Assembly: GCF_014645695.1 (NCBI RefSeq)
Contig: NZ_BMMF01000004.1
Location: 317,261 to 381,260 of the forward strand
Reading direction: 5' to 3'
Origin: Salinarimonas ramus
GTDB taxonomy: Bacteria; Pseudomonadota; Alphaproteobacteria; Rhizobiales; Beijerinckiaceae
DNA length: 64,000 nucleotides
Positions 41,441-50,175 of this stretch are shown piece after piece. The number at the start of each line of letters is the position of its first letter. The stretch's first letter is position 1. Below the pieces are notes generated by a model. It searched no databases, was not told where the DNA came from, and saw nothing but the letters and a program-made list of their open reading frames with translations. A program made the position numbers and the translations under genes.

Positions 41441-41766
41441 CCACCATGACCTACAAGGGCTACGAGGCTGTCGTCGAGTTCGACGAGGACGCGGAGCTGT
41501 TCCATGGCGAGGTGATGAACCTGCGCGACGTGGTCACCTTCCAGGGCCGTTCGGTGGACGAGCTCAAGGGCGCGTTCAAGGACTCCATCGAAGACTATAT
41601 CGCCTTCTGCCGGGAGCGCGGCGAGGAGCCGGAAAAGCCGTTCTCGGGCCAGTTCGTGGTCCGGCTCGAGCCGGAGCTTCACCGGCACGTGGCGACGGCA
41701 GCCCGCCGCGCCGGGCTCAGCCTCAACAAATGGGTGACGAAGACCCTCGAGCGGGCGACCGGGTAG
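41437..41766 (+). CDS. hicB: HicB-family antitoxin
   Basis: A 109-residue antitoxin. The N-terminal part (YKGYEAVVEFDEDAELFHGEVMNL...VTFQGRSVDELKGAFKDSIEDYI) is the RNase H-like HicB domain, and the C-terminal part (LEPELHRHVATAARRAGLSLNKWVTKTLERA) is a ribbon-helix-helix DNA-binding domain. It starts within the hicA stop (ATGA), the toxin-first order of hicAB. Confidence 0.95.
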   Translation: MTTMTYKGYEAVVEFDEDAELFHGEVMNLRDVVTFQGRSVDELKGAFKDSIEDYIAFCRERGEEPEKPFSGQFVVRLEPELHRHVATAARRAGLSLNKWVTKTLERATG

Positions 41767-41860
41767 CCCGAGCAGAAGAGACCCGTCCGCCCTCGCCTAC
41801 ACGGAGGGGCGGTCGGGCGGCTGCGGCGCATTCGTCGGCGGGGCGAGCGTGCGTGGCGCC

Positions 41861-41992
41861 CCCTCTCCTTCCCTGTAGGGGAAGGTGGCTCGGCGCAGCC
41901 GAGACGGATGGGGCGCGCGGAACGCGCCTGACGGCGTGCCCCATCCGTCTCGCCGGCTTCGCCGCCGATCCACCTTCCCCTACAGGGAAGGA
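41861..41992. repeat. Palindromic intergenic repeat, inverted pair (copies B and B')
   Basis: One copy runs forward (41861-41914) and a second in reverse (41938-41991), about 24 bp apart, making one large inverted repeat between hicB and the patatin gene. Each copy has the CCTTCCCTGTAGGGGAAGG hairpin. The reverse copy overlaps the 3' end of the patatin gene and supplies its TAG stop. Confidence 0.85.
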
Positions 41993-42972
41993 GCGGGCGG
42001 CTCGCCGCCCGTCGGCGGCGGGCCTAGCGTCTCCGGCGATGCGTCGGCGCCCGAGGCCACCAGCGCGAGCTGGCGCTCGATCTCACGCTTGAGCGCATCC
42101 TTGATCGGATCCACCGCGGCGAACAGCGCCTGCGCCTCGAAGAATTCCAGCACGCGGAAGGCCTGGACGGGCGGGCGCAGCATGATCTGCGGGCGTGCGA
42201 GCTTGAGCTTCGCCTGCACGATCGCCTCCTGCATGATCTCGACGGCGCCGAAGGACACGTCGATGCCGCTCACGAGCCGCGAGGGATCGAGCGCTGGGCC
42301 GGCGGCGACGTCGACGGCGAGGATGACGTCGGCCTTGCCGAGGAGGAGGTCGAAGGGCAACGGGTTCACCGCGCCGCCGTCGACGAGCGTGCGGCCCTCG
42401 AAGGCGACGGGCTTGAACAGGCCGGGGATCGCCATCGAGCCCGCCACCGCCGGCACCAGGCGCCCGCGGGCGTAGATCACCTCCGAGCGCGCGAAGAAAT
42501 CGCAGGCGACCGCCTCGAAGGGGATGTCGAGATCCTCGATCCGCGCCGGCACGCCCCCGGGCCAGAAGGCGTCGAGGATCTTCTCGCCGTCGAGGAGAAG
42601 CGGGTTGCCGAGCCCGTTGAAGACGTCGACGAGCCGCCCGACCCGCGCCTCCATCAGGCGCGCCATCACCCGCGCGCGGTCCTCCATCGCGTCGAGCACG
42701 TGCTGGCGCAGGGCGCGGGCGGGAATACCGGCGCAATAGGCGGCGCCGACGACGGCGCCCATGGAGCAGCCGACGATCGCGGACGGGCGGATGCCCATCT
42801 CGTCGAGGGCCTCGAGCACCACGACGTGCGCGAGCCCGCGCGCCCCGCCCGATCCGAGCGCGAGGCCGATCGACGGCCCGTCGCGGCGTGCCACGAGCCG
42901 GCCCTCGCGCTCGCGGGGCGTGAAGGCGGCGCGACGGCGGGCGGCCTGGGCGCGCGTCGGCCGGATGCTCAC
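41980..42972 (-). CDS. Patatin-like phospholipase (RssA/NTE type)
   Basis: A 330-residue serine hydrolase. The oxyanion motif is GSGGARGL (40-47), the nucleophile Ser70 lies in GCSMG, and Asp198 in VDGGAVNPLP completes the catalytic dyad. It should cleave lysophospholipids or similar acyl esters at the membrane. GTG 42972 is chosen because it overlaps the upstream hydrolase stop (GTGA) and gives the usual N-terminus. The last residues (PPAPSL) and the TAG stop fall within a palindromic repeat element, so the C-terminus probably arose by insertion of that element. Confidence 0.9.
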   Translation of the reverse strand: MSIRPTRAQAARRRAAFTPREREGRLVARRDGPSIGLALGSGGARGLAHVVVLEALDEMGIRPSAIVGCSMGAVVGAAYCAGIPARALRQHVLDAMEDRARVMARLMEARVGRLVDVFNGLGNPLLLDGEKILDAFWPGGVPARIEDLDIPFEAVACDFFARSEVIYARGRLVPAVAGSMAIPGLFKPVAFEGRTLVDGGAVNPLPFDLLLGKADVILAVDVAAGPALDPSRLVSGIDVSFGAVEIMQEAIVQAKLKLARPQIMLRPPVQAFRVLEFFEAQALFAAVDPIKDALKREIERQLALVASGADASPETLGPPPTGGEPPAPSL

Positions 42973-43877
42973 GCGGGCGTCTCCAGGAGGCTGCGAATCA
43001 CGGCGAGGGTGCCGGCGGGGTCCTCCTCGGCGACGAAGTGCCCGGCCTCCACCTGCCGGCCGGTCGCCTGCGGCGCGAAGCTCGCGCGCCAGACGTCGAG
43101 CGGGGTGGGCCCGCCCTCGTCGCGCCCGGTGAGGAAGAACGTGCCCCAGGCCAGCGCCACCGGGCAGGCGATCTCGCGGCCCGCCGCGAGGTCCGCCTCG
43201 TCCGCGTCGCGATCGAGGGACGCGCCGGCGCGGTAATCCTCGCACATGGCGTGGATGCGCAAGGGCTCGTTCGAGCCCTTGCGATAGGCGTCGAGCGCGC
43301 GTGCGTCGAAGGCGTGGAGCGTGCCGTCGCGGGTCCAGCCGGCCATCAGCTTGTCGAAGAAGCCGGCGGGGTCGCGCCCGATGGCCTCCTCCGGCTGCGG
43401 CGCGGGGCGGGCGAGGAATTCCCAATGCGCGGCGGGGAAGCGCCCGGCGTCGATCTCGCGCCAGACGTGGAAGGTCGGCAGGATGTCGAGCATGCCCAGA
43501 TGCGAGAGGCGCCCCGGATGGTCGAGGGCGAGCCGATAGCCCACCCGCGCGCCGCGATCGTGGCCGACGAGGGCGAAGCTGGCGAAGCCGAAATCGGACA
43601 TCACCCGCACGGCGTCTCGGCCCATCGCCGCCTTGGAATAGGTCTCGTGCCCCCCGTCGCCCGCGGGCGCGCTCGACCAGCCGTAGCCGCGAAGATCCAT
43701 CAGGACGACGGTGTGCGTGCGCGCGAGCTCGGCGGCCACGCGGTGCCACATCACGTGCGTCTGCGGGAAGCCGTGAAGGAGGAGGACCGGCGGCCCCTCC
43801 CCACCTTTGCGCACGAAGGCGCGCCCGACCTCGATGTCGAGCCAGTGCGAGGTGAAGCCTGGGAACAGGTCCGACAT
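42969..43877 (-). CDS. Alpha/beta hydrolase, fluoroacetate dehalogenase-like
   Basis: A 302-residue alpha/beta hydrolase of the epoxide hydrolase/haloacetate dehalogenase group. The nucleophile is Asp107 in VGHDRGARVGYRLALDHP and the catalytic histidine His280 lies in EAGHF. Residues that form the halide and carboxylate pockets in fluoroacetate dehalogenase are all present: Arg108 and Arg111, His151 and Trp152 (AAHWEF), and Tyr215 (CEDYRAG). This supports a haloacetate dehalogenase rather than an epoxide hydrolase, though activity is not proven. It is coupled to the patatin gene by a 4-bp overlap. Confidence 0.82.
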   Translation of the reverse strand: MSDLFPGFTSHWLDIEVGRAFVRKGGEGPPVLLLHGFPQTHVMWHRVAAELARTHTVVLMDLRGYGWSSAPAGDGGHETYSKAAMGRDAVRVMSDFGFASFALVGHDRGARVGYRLALDHPGRLSHLGMLDILPTFHVWREIDAGRFPAAHWEFLARPAPQPEEAIGRDPAGFFDKLMAGWTRDGTLHAFDARALDAYRKGSNEPLRIHAMCEDYRAGASLDRDADEADLAAGREIACPVALAWGTFFLTGRDEGGPTPLDVWRASFAPQATGRQVEAGHFVAEEDPAGTLAVIRSLLETPA

Positions 43878-43913
43878 GCGCGCCTCCGCGATGCGTCGTG
43901 GGTCTCTCCTACC

Positions 43914-45170
43914 CTAACGCGCGAGGGCCCGCCATCCGATGTCGCGCCGGCAGAATCCGTCCGGCCAGTCGACGGCGTCGACGCCGGCATAGGCTCGCTC
44001 GCGCGCCTGCGCCACGTCGGCGCCGGTGCCGACGACGGAGAGCACGCGCCCTCCGGCGGCGAGGAGGCGCTCCCCGTCCCGCTTCGTGCCGGCGTGGAAG
44101 ACGCGCACGCCCGGCAGGGCGGATGCACGATCGAGCCCGCGGATCTCGCTGCCCTTCTCCACGGCGCCCGGATAGCCGTTCGCGGCGAGCGTCACCACGA
44201 GCGCCACCTCGTCGCGCCATCCGAGCGACACCTCGTCGAGGCGCCCCTCGCAGGCGGCGAGCATGGCGGCGAGGAGGTCGCCGTCGAGGCGCGGCATCAG
44301 CACCTGCGCCTCCGGATCGCCGAAGCGCACGTTGTACTCGACGAGCTTCGGGCCGTCCGCGCCGATCATCAGCCCGGCATAGAGCACGCCGACGAAGGCC
44401 GTGCCGCGCGCGCGCATGGCGGCGAGGGTCGGCTCGACGATCTCCGCCATGGCCCGCGCCTGGAGCGCGGGCGTCAGCACCGGGGCCGGCGAATAGGCGC
44501 CCATGCCCCCGGTATTGGGCCCCGTATCGCCGTCGAAGGCCCGCTTGTGGTCCTGCGCGGAGGCGAGCGGCAGCGCCGTCGTCCCGTCGCACAAGGCGAA
44601 CAGGCTCACCTCCTCGCCTTCGAGGAAGTCCTCGATCACGAGCGCGTCGCCGGGCTCGGCGAGCATGGCGCGCACCGCCTCCTCGGCTTGCGCGAGCGTC
44701 GTCGCCACGACGACGCCCTTGCCGGCGGCGAGGCCGTCGTATTTCACGACGATCGGTGCACCCCGGGAGCGGACGTAGGCGAGCGCCGGCTCGGCGGCGT
44801 CGAAGCGGGCATAGTCCGCCGTGGGGGCGCCGGTCTCGTCGCAGATCGCCTTGGTGAAGGCCTTCGAGCCTTCGAGGCGCGCCGCCTCCCGCGTCGGGCC
44901 GAAGGCCTTGATCCCCGCCGCCGCGAGGTCGTCGACGAGACCCGCGACGAGCGGCGCCTCGTTGCCGACGACGACGAGGCCGATCGCCGTCACCCGGCAG
45001 AAGTCGATCACCGCGCGATGGTCGGCGACGTCGAGGACGACGGTCTCCGCCACCTCCGCCGTTCCGGCATTGCCGGGCGCGCAATAGAGCGTCTCGCAGA
45101 GCGGGCTCTGAGACAGCTTCCAGGCGAGCGCGTGCTCGCGCCCGCCCGATCCGATGAGGAGAACGTTCAT
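43914..45170 (-). CDS. purD: Phosphoribosylamine-glycine ligase
   Basis: The 418-residue ATP-grasp enzyme makes glycinamide ribonucleotide in purine synthesis. It begins [23 protein letters not shown], the PurD signature, with [36 protein letters not shown] (ATP-grasp lysine loop), [12 protein letters not shown] and [17 protein letters not shown]. Length is usual. No other pur gene is nearby. It lies downstream of treY on the same strand after a 44-bp gap. Confidence 0.97.
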   Translation of the reverse strand: MNVLLIGSGGREHALAWKLSQSPLCETLYCAPGNAGTAEVAETVVLDVADHRAVIDFCRVTAIGLVVVGNEAPLVAGLVDDLAAAGIKAFGPTREAARLEGSKAFTKAICDETGAPTADYARFDAAEPALAYVRSRGAPIVVKYDGLAAGKGVVVATTLAQAEEAVRAMLAEPGDALVIEDFLEGEEVSLFALCDGTTALPLASAQDHKRAFDGDTGPNTGGMGAYSPAPVLTPALQARAMAEIVEPTLAAMRARGTAFVGVLYAGLMIGADGPKLVEYNVRFGDPEAQVLMPRLDGDLLAAMLAACEGRLDEVSLGWRDEVALVVTLAANGYPGAVEKGSEIRGLDRASALPGVRVFHAGTKRDGERLLAAGGRVLSVVGTGADVAQARERAYAGVDAVDWPDGFCRRDIGWRALAR

Positions 45171-45214
45171 GGCGCTCGTCTAGCGCAGGGCGCCCCGCGC
45201 GTCCACGGCCGCGA

Positions 45215-47944
45215 TCAGCCCATGGTCCACAGGCCGACGGGAACGGTCGGCAGGAGCTCTGCGACGGGCACCTCCGTTCCGAAGCCGCGGCGCCCGCCCT
45301 CCAGGGCGTCGCTCATCTCCGCGTCGACGAGGTCGTTGGGCAGGACGATGCGCGTCTCCCCCCACCACTCGGCGCGCGGCACGAGGGCGTCGCCGCCCAC
45401 GAGCGGGGCGGCGAGCAGCCGGCCCGTCACCACGATCGCCGCCGAGGACGAATGCCGGCGCGCGAAGGCGACGACGTGCGCGGCGCGCGGCCCGCGCACG
45501 GCGAGCGGCAGGTACTCGCCCTGCGCGAACAGCTCCGGCAGAGCGCGGCGCGCCTCGAGGCAGCGCGCGATCACGCGCTGCTTCACCCGCCCGTCACGAT
45601 AGGACGCCGCGAGATCCGCGATCGGCGCGGCGTCCGCGAGCGCCGCCTCCCGTGCCTCGTAGTCGACGGGGTCGCGATTGTCGGGGTCGACCAGCGAGAA
45701 GTCCCAGAACTCGCGGCCCTGATAGCAGTCGGGCACGCCCGGCGCGGTCGAGCGCAGCGCCGACTGCACGAGACCGTTTGCGGCGCCCGCGGGCGCGAGC
45801 GCCTCGGCGAAGGCGTGGATCGAGGCGAGGAAGGCGGAAGACTTCGAGACGTCCGTCGCTGCCTCGACGAAGGTCCGGCAGGCGGTCTCGTAGGCCTCGT
45901 CCGGCTCCGTCCAGGACGAGTTGAGCTTGGCCTCGCGCAGCGCCTTCTCCTGCCAACGCACGAGCCGGGCGCCAAGGCGCGCCACGCCCTCGGCATCGTC
46001 CGGCGCGAGGCCGAAGGGCCAGGCGCCGAGCAGCATCTGGTAGAAGACGTACTCGTCCGCGGGATCGATCGCGTCGCGGGTGTGGCGCTTGTTGAGATCT
46101 AGCCAGGTGCCGACGCGATCGGCCCATTCAGCCGGCAGCTCCGAGAGCGCCGCGAGGCGCGCGCGCAGGTCCTCGCCGCGCTTGTGGTCGTGGGTCGCGG
46201 TGGCGAGGAGCCCGTGCGGGAAGCGCTCGGCGCGCTCCATCGCCTGCGCGTGGAAGGCCTCGCGCGCGATGGCGAAGCGCCCGGGATCCGAGCCCACCTC
46301 GCAGCGCGAGACGAGCCGGCCGTAGCGGTAGAAGGCGGTGTCCTCCACGGACTTCGCCGCCACCGGCGCACAGAGCTGCTGGAGGGCGGTGACCGCGCGG
46401 GCGCGGACCTCCTGGTCGGGCACGCCGATGCCCGAGATCCAGCCGGCAAGGAGATCGACGATGCCCGCCTCGCCCGGTGCCGCCATGTCCTTGGCCGCCT
46501 CGACCGCGCGCTCCAGGATCGGCGCGTCCGCGCCCGGAGCCGCGCCGGCGGTGGCGTAGGTCCGGTAGGCCGGAAAGGCCGCGACGAGCGCCACGAGGGC
46601 GCGGCGGATGGCGTGGTAGGTCACGTCGCGCGTCTCGAGATCGAGCCGGGCGAGGTCGTGGAAGGCGTGCGCCACCGCGTCGAGCTGGCCCGCGAAGGAG
46701 CGCACCAGCATCTCGTTTCGCGCGTCGAGCTCCTCGGAGGCGAAATCCGGATAGCGCCCGGAGATCTCGCTCCAGAGGTCGGTGAACATCTCCTCGCCCT
46801 CGGGCGAATGGAGGAGCCCCGAGACAGCGTCCATGAACTCGTAGCCGGTCGTGCCGTCGACAGCCCAGTCGCCCGCGAGGCTCTCGTCGTGGGCGAGGAT
46901 CTTCTCGACCCAGACGATGGCCGGCCCGGGCGTCGCCTCGGGCGGGCGACGCGCGGCGATCTCGTCCAGGCGCTCGCGCAGGCGCCGGCCGTAGCCCGCG
47001 GGATCGGCGAGGCCGTCGACGTGGTCGATGCGCAGCCCGTCGATCAGGCCCGCCTCGTAGAGCCGGAAGATCTCCGCGTGCACCGCCTCGAACACCTCCT
47101 CGTCCTCGACGCGCAGGCCCGCGAGCTCGGTGATGTCGAAGAAGCGGCGCCAGTTGATCTCGTCGCCGGCGGTGCGCCACCAGGCGAGGCGCCAGTTCTG
47201 CCGCTCGAGGAGCGGATGGAGGACGTCGGGCTTCGAGGCGGCTTCCAGGGCGGCGGCCAGCGTCTCGCCGGCCTCGCGCGCGAGCTCGATGCGCGCCTCC
47301 TTGTAGGCCTCGGGCGTGCGCGCCTCGTCGAACCGATCGGCGAGGGCGTGGAGCGAGGCGTCGCCGCCCCGCAGGATCTCGCCGTAATCGCCGGGGTTCA
47401 GCGGAAAGCGATGGTGGTAGTAGGCGGCGCAGAGGCGGCGCATGTGCGGGTCGAAGACGAGGGTGATCTCGCCGCCGGCCAGCGCCTCGCCGTAGGGCGC
47501 CCCGAGGAAGGGGGCCGCCACCTTGCCCTCGAGCACGGGATCGGGGGTCTTCCAGTCGATGTCGAAGAAATGCGCGTAGCGGCTCGACGGGCCGTTCTCG
47601 AGCACGTCGAGCCAGAAGCGGTTGTCGGCCCCGCCGACCGCCATGTGGTTGGGCACGATGTCGGCGATGATCCCCATCCCGTGCCGGCGCGCCGCGGCGA
47701 CGAGCGAGGCGAGCCCCTCCTCGCCGCCGATCTCGGGATCGACATGGGTGAAGTCGACGCCGTCGTAGCCGTGCACCGAGCCCTTGCGCGAGGCGAGGAT
47801 CGGCGAGAGGTAGAGATGGCTGATGCCGAGCGCCGCGAGGTACGGCACCACGCGCTCCGCCGCCTCGAACGGGAATTCCCGGCGCAGCTGCAGGCGGTAG
47901 GTGGCGCGCGGCACGCGCGGGGCGATCGGGGTGTCGTTCGTCAT
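45215..47944 (-). CDS. treY: Malto-oligosyltrehalose synthase
   Basis: A 909-residue GH13 enzyme that converts the reducing end of linear malto-oligosaccharides into an alpha,alpha-1,1-trehalosyl end. Motifs: ATYRLQL and LYLSPILASRKGSVHGYD at the start, region I ADIVPNH (94-100), nucleophile Asp307 in DGLRIDHVD, acid/base Glu347 in WVEKIL. The product is cut by TreZ, encoded two genes upstream. The frame is open to 48097, but ATG 47944 matches the family start. A palindromic repeat lies 17 bp upstream of this start, within the malQ-treY gap. Last gene of the glucan operon. Confidence 0.96.
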   Translation of the reverse strand: MTNDTPIAPRVPRATYRLQLRREFPFEAAERVVPYLAALGISHLYLSPILASRKGSVHGYDGVDFTHVDPEIGGEEGLASLVAAARRHGMGIIADIVPNHMAVGGADNRFWLDVLENGPSSRYAHFFDIDWKTPDPVLEGKVAAPFLGAPYGEALAGGEITLVFDPHMRRLCAAYYHHRFPLNPGDYGEILRGGDASLHALADRFDEARTPEAYKEARIELAREAGETLAAALEAASKPDVLHPLLERQNWRLAWWRTAGDEINWRRFFDITELAGLRVEDEEVFEAVHAEIFRLYEAGLIDGLRIDHVDGLADPAGYGRRLRERLDEIAARRPPEATPGPAIVWVEKILAHDESLAGDWAVDGTTGYEFMDAVSGLLHSPEGEEMFTDLWSEISGRYPDFASEELDARNEMLVRSFAGQLDAVAHAFHDLARLDLETRDVTYHAIRRALVALVAAFPAYRTYATAGAAPGADAPILERAVEAAKDMAAPGEAGIVDLLAGWISGIGVPDQEVRARAVTALQQLCAPVAAKSVEDTAFYRYGRLVSRCEVGSDPGRFAIAREAFHAQAMERAERFPHGLLATATHDHKRGEDLRARLAALSELPAEWADRVGTWLDLNKRHTRDAIDPADEYVFYQMLLGAWPFGLAPDDAEGVARLGARLVRWQEKALREAKLNSSWTEPDEAYETACRTFVEAATDVSKSSAFLASIHAFAEALAPAGAANGLVQSALRSTAPGVPDCYQGREFWDFSLVDPDNRDPVDYEAREAALADAAPIADLAASYRDGRVKQRVIARCLEARRALPELFAQGEYLPLAVRGPRAAHVVAFARRHSSSAAIVVTGRLLAAPLVGGDALVPRAEWWGETRIVLPNDLVDAEMSDALEGGRRGFGTEVPVAELLPTVPVGLWTMG

Positions 47945-47960
47945 CGCTCGGGCCTCGTAA

Positions 47961-48013
47961 CTCCCTCCCTGTAGAGGAGGGGAATGCTCGCGAAGCGAGC
48001 GAGGGGTGGGGTG
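47961..48013. repeat. Palindromic intergenic repeat, diverged family member (copy D)
   Basis: CTCCCTCCCTGTAGAGGAGG, then a GCTCGC-GAA-GCGAGC hairpin, then GAGGGGTGGGGTG. The layout (CCCTGTAG core, hairpin, GGGGTGGGG end) is similar to copies A-C, but the sequence differs enough to be a separate subfamily. It lies between malQ and treY. Confidence 0.65.
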
Positions 48014-48083
48014 CGTCGGCATCGATGCGGCGCGTCCGATCGCCCGCCATCCCTTCCGCTGCGCGGAACGCGGCATTCGCCGC

Positions 48084-48135
48084 GCCCCATCCGTCACCGG
48101 CTACGCCGGCGCCACCTTCCCCTACAGGGAAGGAG
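48084..48135. repeat. Palindromic intergenic repeat, copy C (reverse orientation)
   Basis: GCCCCATCCGTCACCGG to CCTACAGGGAAGGAGG, the reverse complement of copies A and B with minor changes in the inner hairpin. It lies 12 bp downstream of the malQ stop, together with copy D, in a 203-bp gap inside the glucan operon. Confidence 0.8.
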
Positions 48136-48147
48136 GAACGAAGAGCC

Positions 48148-50175
48148 TCACTCAGTCCCCCTGGGCCGGGCCTTGGCGAGGAGTGCCATCCGGCGGCGGG
48201 CGGCGGGATCGTCGAGGGCGTCCGGCGGAAGGCGTCTACGCCAATTCGGGTGCTCGTCGAGGGTTCCCGGCAGGTTGGGCTGCTCGACGAGGCCGTGCAG
48301 GTCCTCCGCCGGGACGATGGCGAGGTTCGACGCGGTCTTCGCCACGAACCCCAGAGCGGCGTCGACCACCGCGTCGGTGTCCTCCATCGCCGGGGGCGCG
48401 CCCTCGGCGGTGCCGGCTTCGACGAAGGCGTCCCAGAGCTTGCCGCGATCGGTCTCGCGCTCGGCGTGCTGCGTCTCGTGGAAATCGGCGTCTCCGTGGC
48501 CGACGCGCTTGCGCCAGTCGACGTCGTTGCCGCGCCACCAGCCGGCGACGGTGGGGAGGTCGTGCGTCGTCGTCATCGAGGCCGCATGCCGGGCATAGTC
48601 CGCCGGCGGCGTGTAGGCGCCGTGCGCCCCGCGCTCGAACCACAGGACCCGCATGCCGAGCACGCCGGCGCGATCGAGCTTGGGCCGGAAGCCCGGCGGG
48701 ACGGTGCCGAGATCCTCGCCGATGACGAGCCCGCCGGAACGATGCGATTCCAGCGCGACGAGCCGCAGCATGTCCTCTTCCGGATAGGAGATGTAGCAGC
48801 CGTCGTGCGGGGTCATGCCCTCGGGCACGACCCACAGGCGCCGAAGCCCCATGGCGTGGTCGATGCGCACGCCGCCACCGCAGCGCAGGGCCGCGCGCAG
48901 GGTGGCGAGAAAGGGCGCAAAGCCCGTCGCCTGCAGCGCGCGCGGCGAGAAGTTGGTCAAGCCCCAATCCTGCCCGGTGGGCCCGAGCAGGTCCGGCGGC
49001 GCGCCGATGGAGAGGCCGTCGAGCACGTCCTCGCGGCGCGACCAGACGTGGCTGCCGCCGCCGTCCATGCCCACCGCGAGATCGGCGACGAGGCCGATCG
49101 CCATGCCGGCCCCCTTCGCGCGACGCTGGGCGTCCGCGAGGGCGCGCTCGGCGAGCCATTGCAGGAAGGCGTGAAAGGCCACCTCGCGCACGTTCTCGCG
49201 GCAGAAGGCTTCCACTTCCGGGCTCGCGGGATCGCGGAAGGCCTGGGGCCAATCGTGAAAGCCGCCACCGCCGTGACGGGCGTGGAGCGCCTCGTAGCGG
49301 GCGTGGAGCTCGAGCAGGCTTCCGCCCTCGGCGCGGAAGGCGGCGAAGTCGCCCCGCAGCCGCACGTCGCCGGCCTGCTCGAAGCGCTCGTAGAGCGCCC
49401 GCAGTCGCGCGAGCTTGATGCGCGCACCCGCCGACCAGTCCACGAGCTCGGCCCGCGGCGGCGCCTCGGGCGCCGGCAGGTCGTCGAGCGGGCCGAAGAG
49501 CGGCGTCGGGTCGGCGTAGAGGACGTTGTGGAACAGGCGCGTCGAGGGCGAGTACGGGCTGAAGCGGCTCGCGTCGGCGGCGAAGAGCGCGTGCGTGGGG
49601 CTCATCGCCACCGCGTCCGCGCCGGCGTGCCCGGCCGCCTCCGCATAGGCCGCCAGCGAGCCGAAATCGCCGAACTCCTCGCCGTCGCGCGGCGGCAGCG
49701 AGTAGATCTGCGCGGCGAGCCCGAAGACGTCGCGCCCGCGCGCCAGATCCTCGATGCGCACGCCGTGCGCCGGCGCGACGGCGAGGGTGATGTGGTGGTC
49801 GCCGATCTCGAGCCCGTGATAGCCGGGCTCCAGGATCGGGGGCAGCGCCATGCCCCCGGCGGTGGGCGCGAGGCGCATCTCGCGACGCCCGCCGTGCTCG
49901 TGGCGCAGAACCGCAACCGCGTGATCGACGAAGGCCGGCGGCAGGAGCGTGGATTGCCCCACCTCCGTCGTCAGGAAGGAGAGGCCGGAGCCCGCCTCCT
50001 CGCGCAGGCGCGCGCGGCTGTCCGCGACGTCGCTCTCGCCGTCGGCGGGCAGGCCCATGGCGGCGAGCACCCGCCGGAGCGTCTCCTGTGAGACCTCCTG
50101 GGGGCGGCCCTTGAAGTCTTCCCAGCGGATGTGGAGGCCCGCCTCCTCCGCCAATGCGTGCAGGGCGTCGGCCAT
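48148..50175 (-). CDS. malQ: 4-alpha-glucanotransferase (amylomaltase)
   Basis: A 675-residue GH77 enzyme that moves malto-oligosaccharide units between chains. It shows SPYSPSTRLFHNVLYADP, LVADLAVGMDGGGSHVW, the nucleophile stretch GGVRIDHAMGLRRLWVVPEG (Asp), GLVIGEDLGTVPP (Glu) and MTTTHDLPTVAGWW (Asp). In this operon it would recycle short oligomers left by debranching into chains long enough for TreY. Its start overlaps the treZ stop by one base. Confidence 0.96.
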   Translation of the reverse strand: MADALHALAEEAGLHIRWEDFKGRPQEVSQETLRRVLAAMGLPADGESDVADSRARLREEAGSGLSFLTTEVGQSTLLPPAFVDHAVAVLRHEHGGRREMRLAPTAGGMALPPILEPGYHGLEIGDHHITLAVAPAHGVRIEDLARGRDVFGLAAQIYSLPPRDGEEFGDFGSLAAYAEAAGHAGADAVAMSPTHALFAADASRFSPYSPSTRLFHNVLYADPTPLFGPLDDLPAPEAPPRAELVDWSAGARIKLARLRALYERFEQAGDVRLRGDFAAFRAEGGSLLELHARYEALHARHGGGGFHDWPQAFRDPASPEVEAFCRENVREVAFHAFLQWLAERALADAQRRAKGAGMAIGLVADLAVGMDGGGSHVWSRREDVLDGLSIGAPPDLLGPTGQDWGLTNFSPRALQATGFAPFLATLRAALRCGGGVRIDHAMGLRRLWVVPEGMTPHDGCYISYPEEDMLRLVALESHRSGGLVIGEDLGTVPPGFRPKLDRAGVLGMRVLWFERGAHGAYTPPADYARHAASMTTTHDLPTVAGWWRGNDVDWRKRVGHGDADFHETQHAERETDRGKLWDAFVEAGTAEGAPPAMEDTDAVVDAALGFVAKTASNLAIVPAEDLHGLVEQPNLPGTLDEHPNWRRRLPPDALDDPAARRRMALLAKARPRGTE

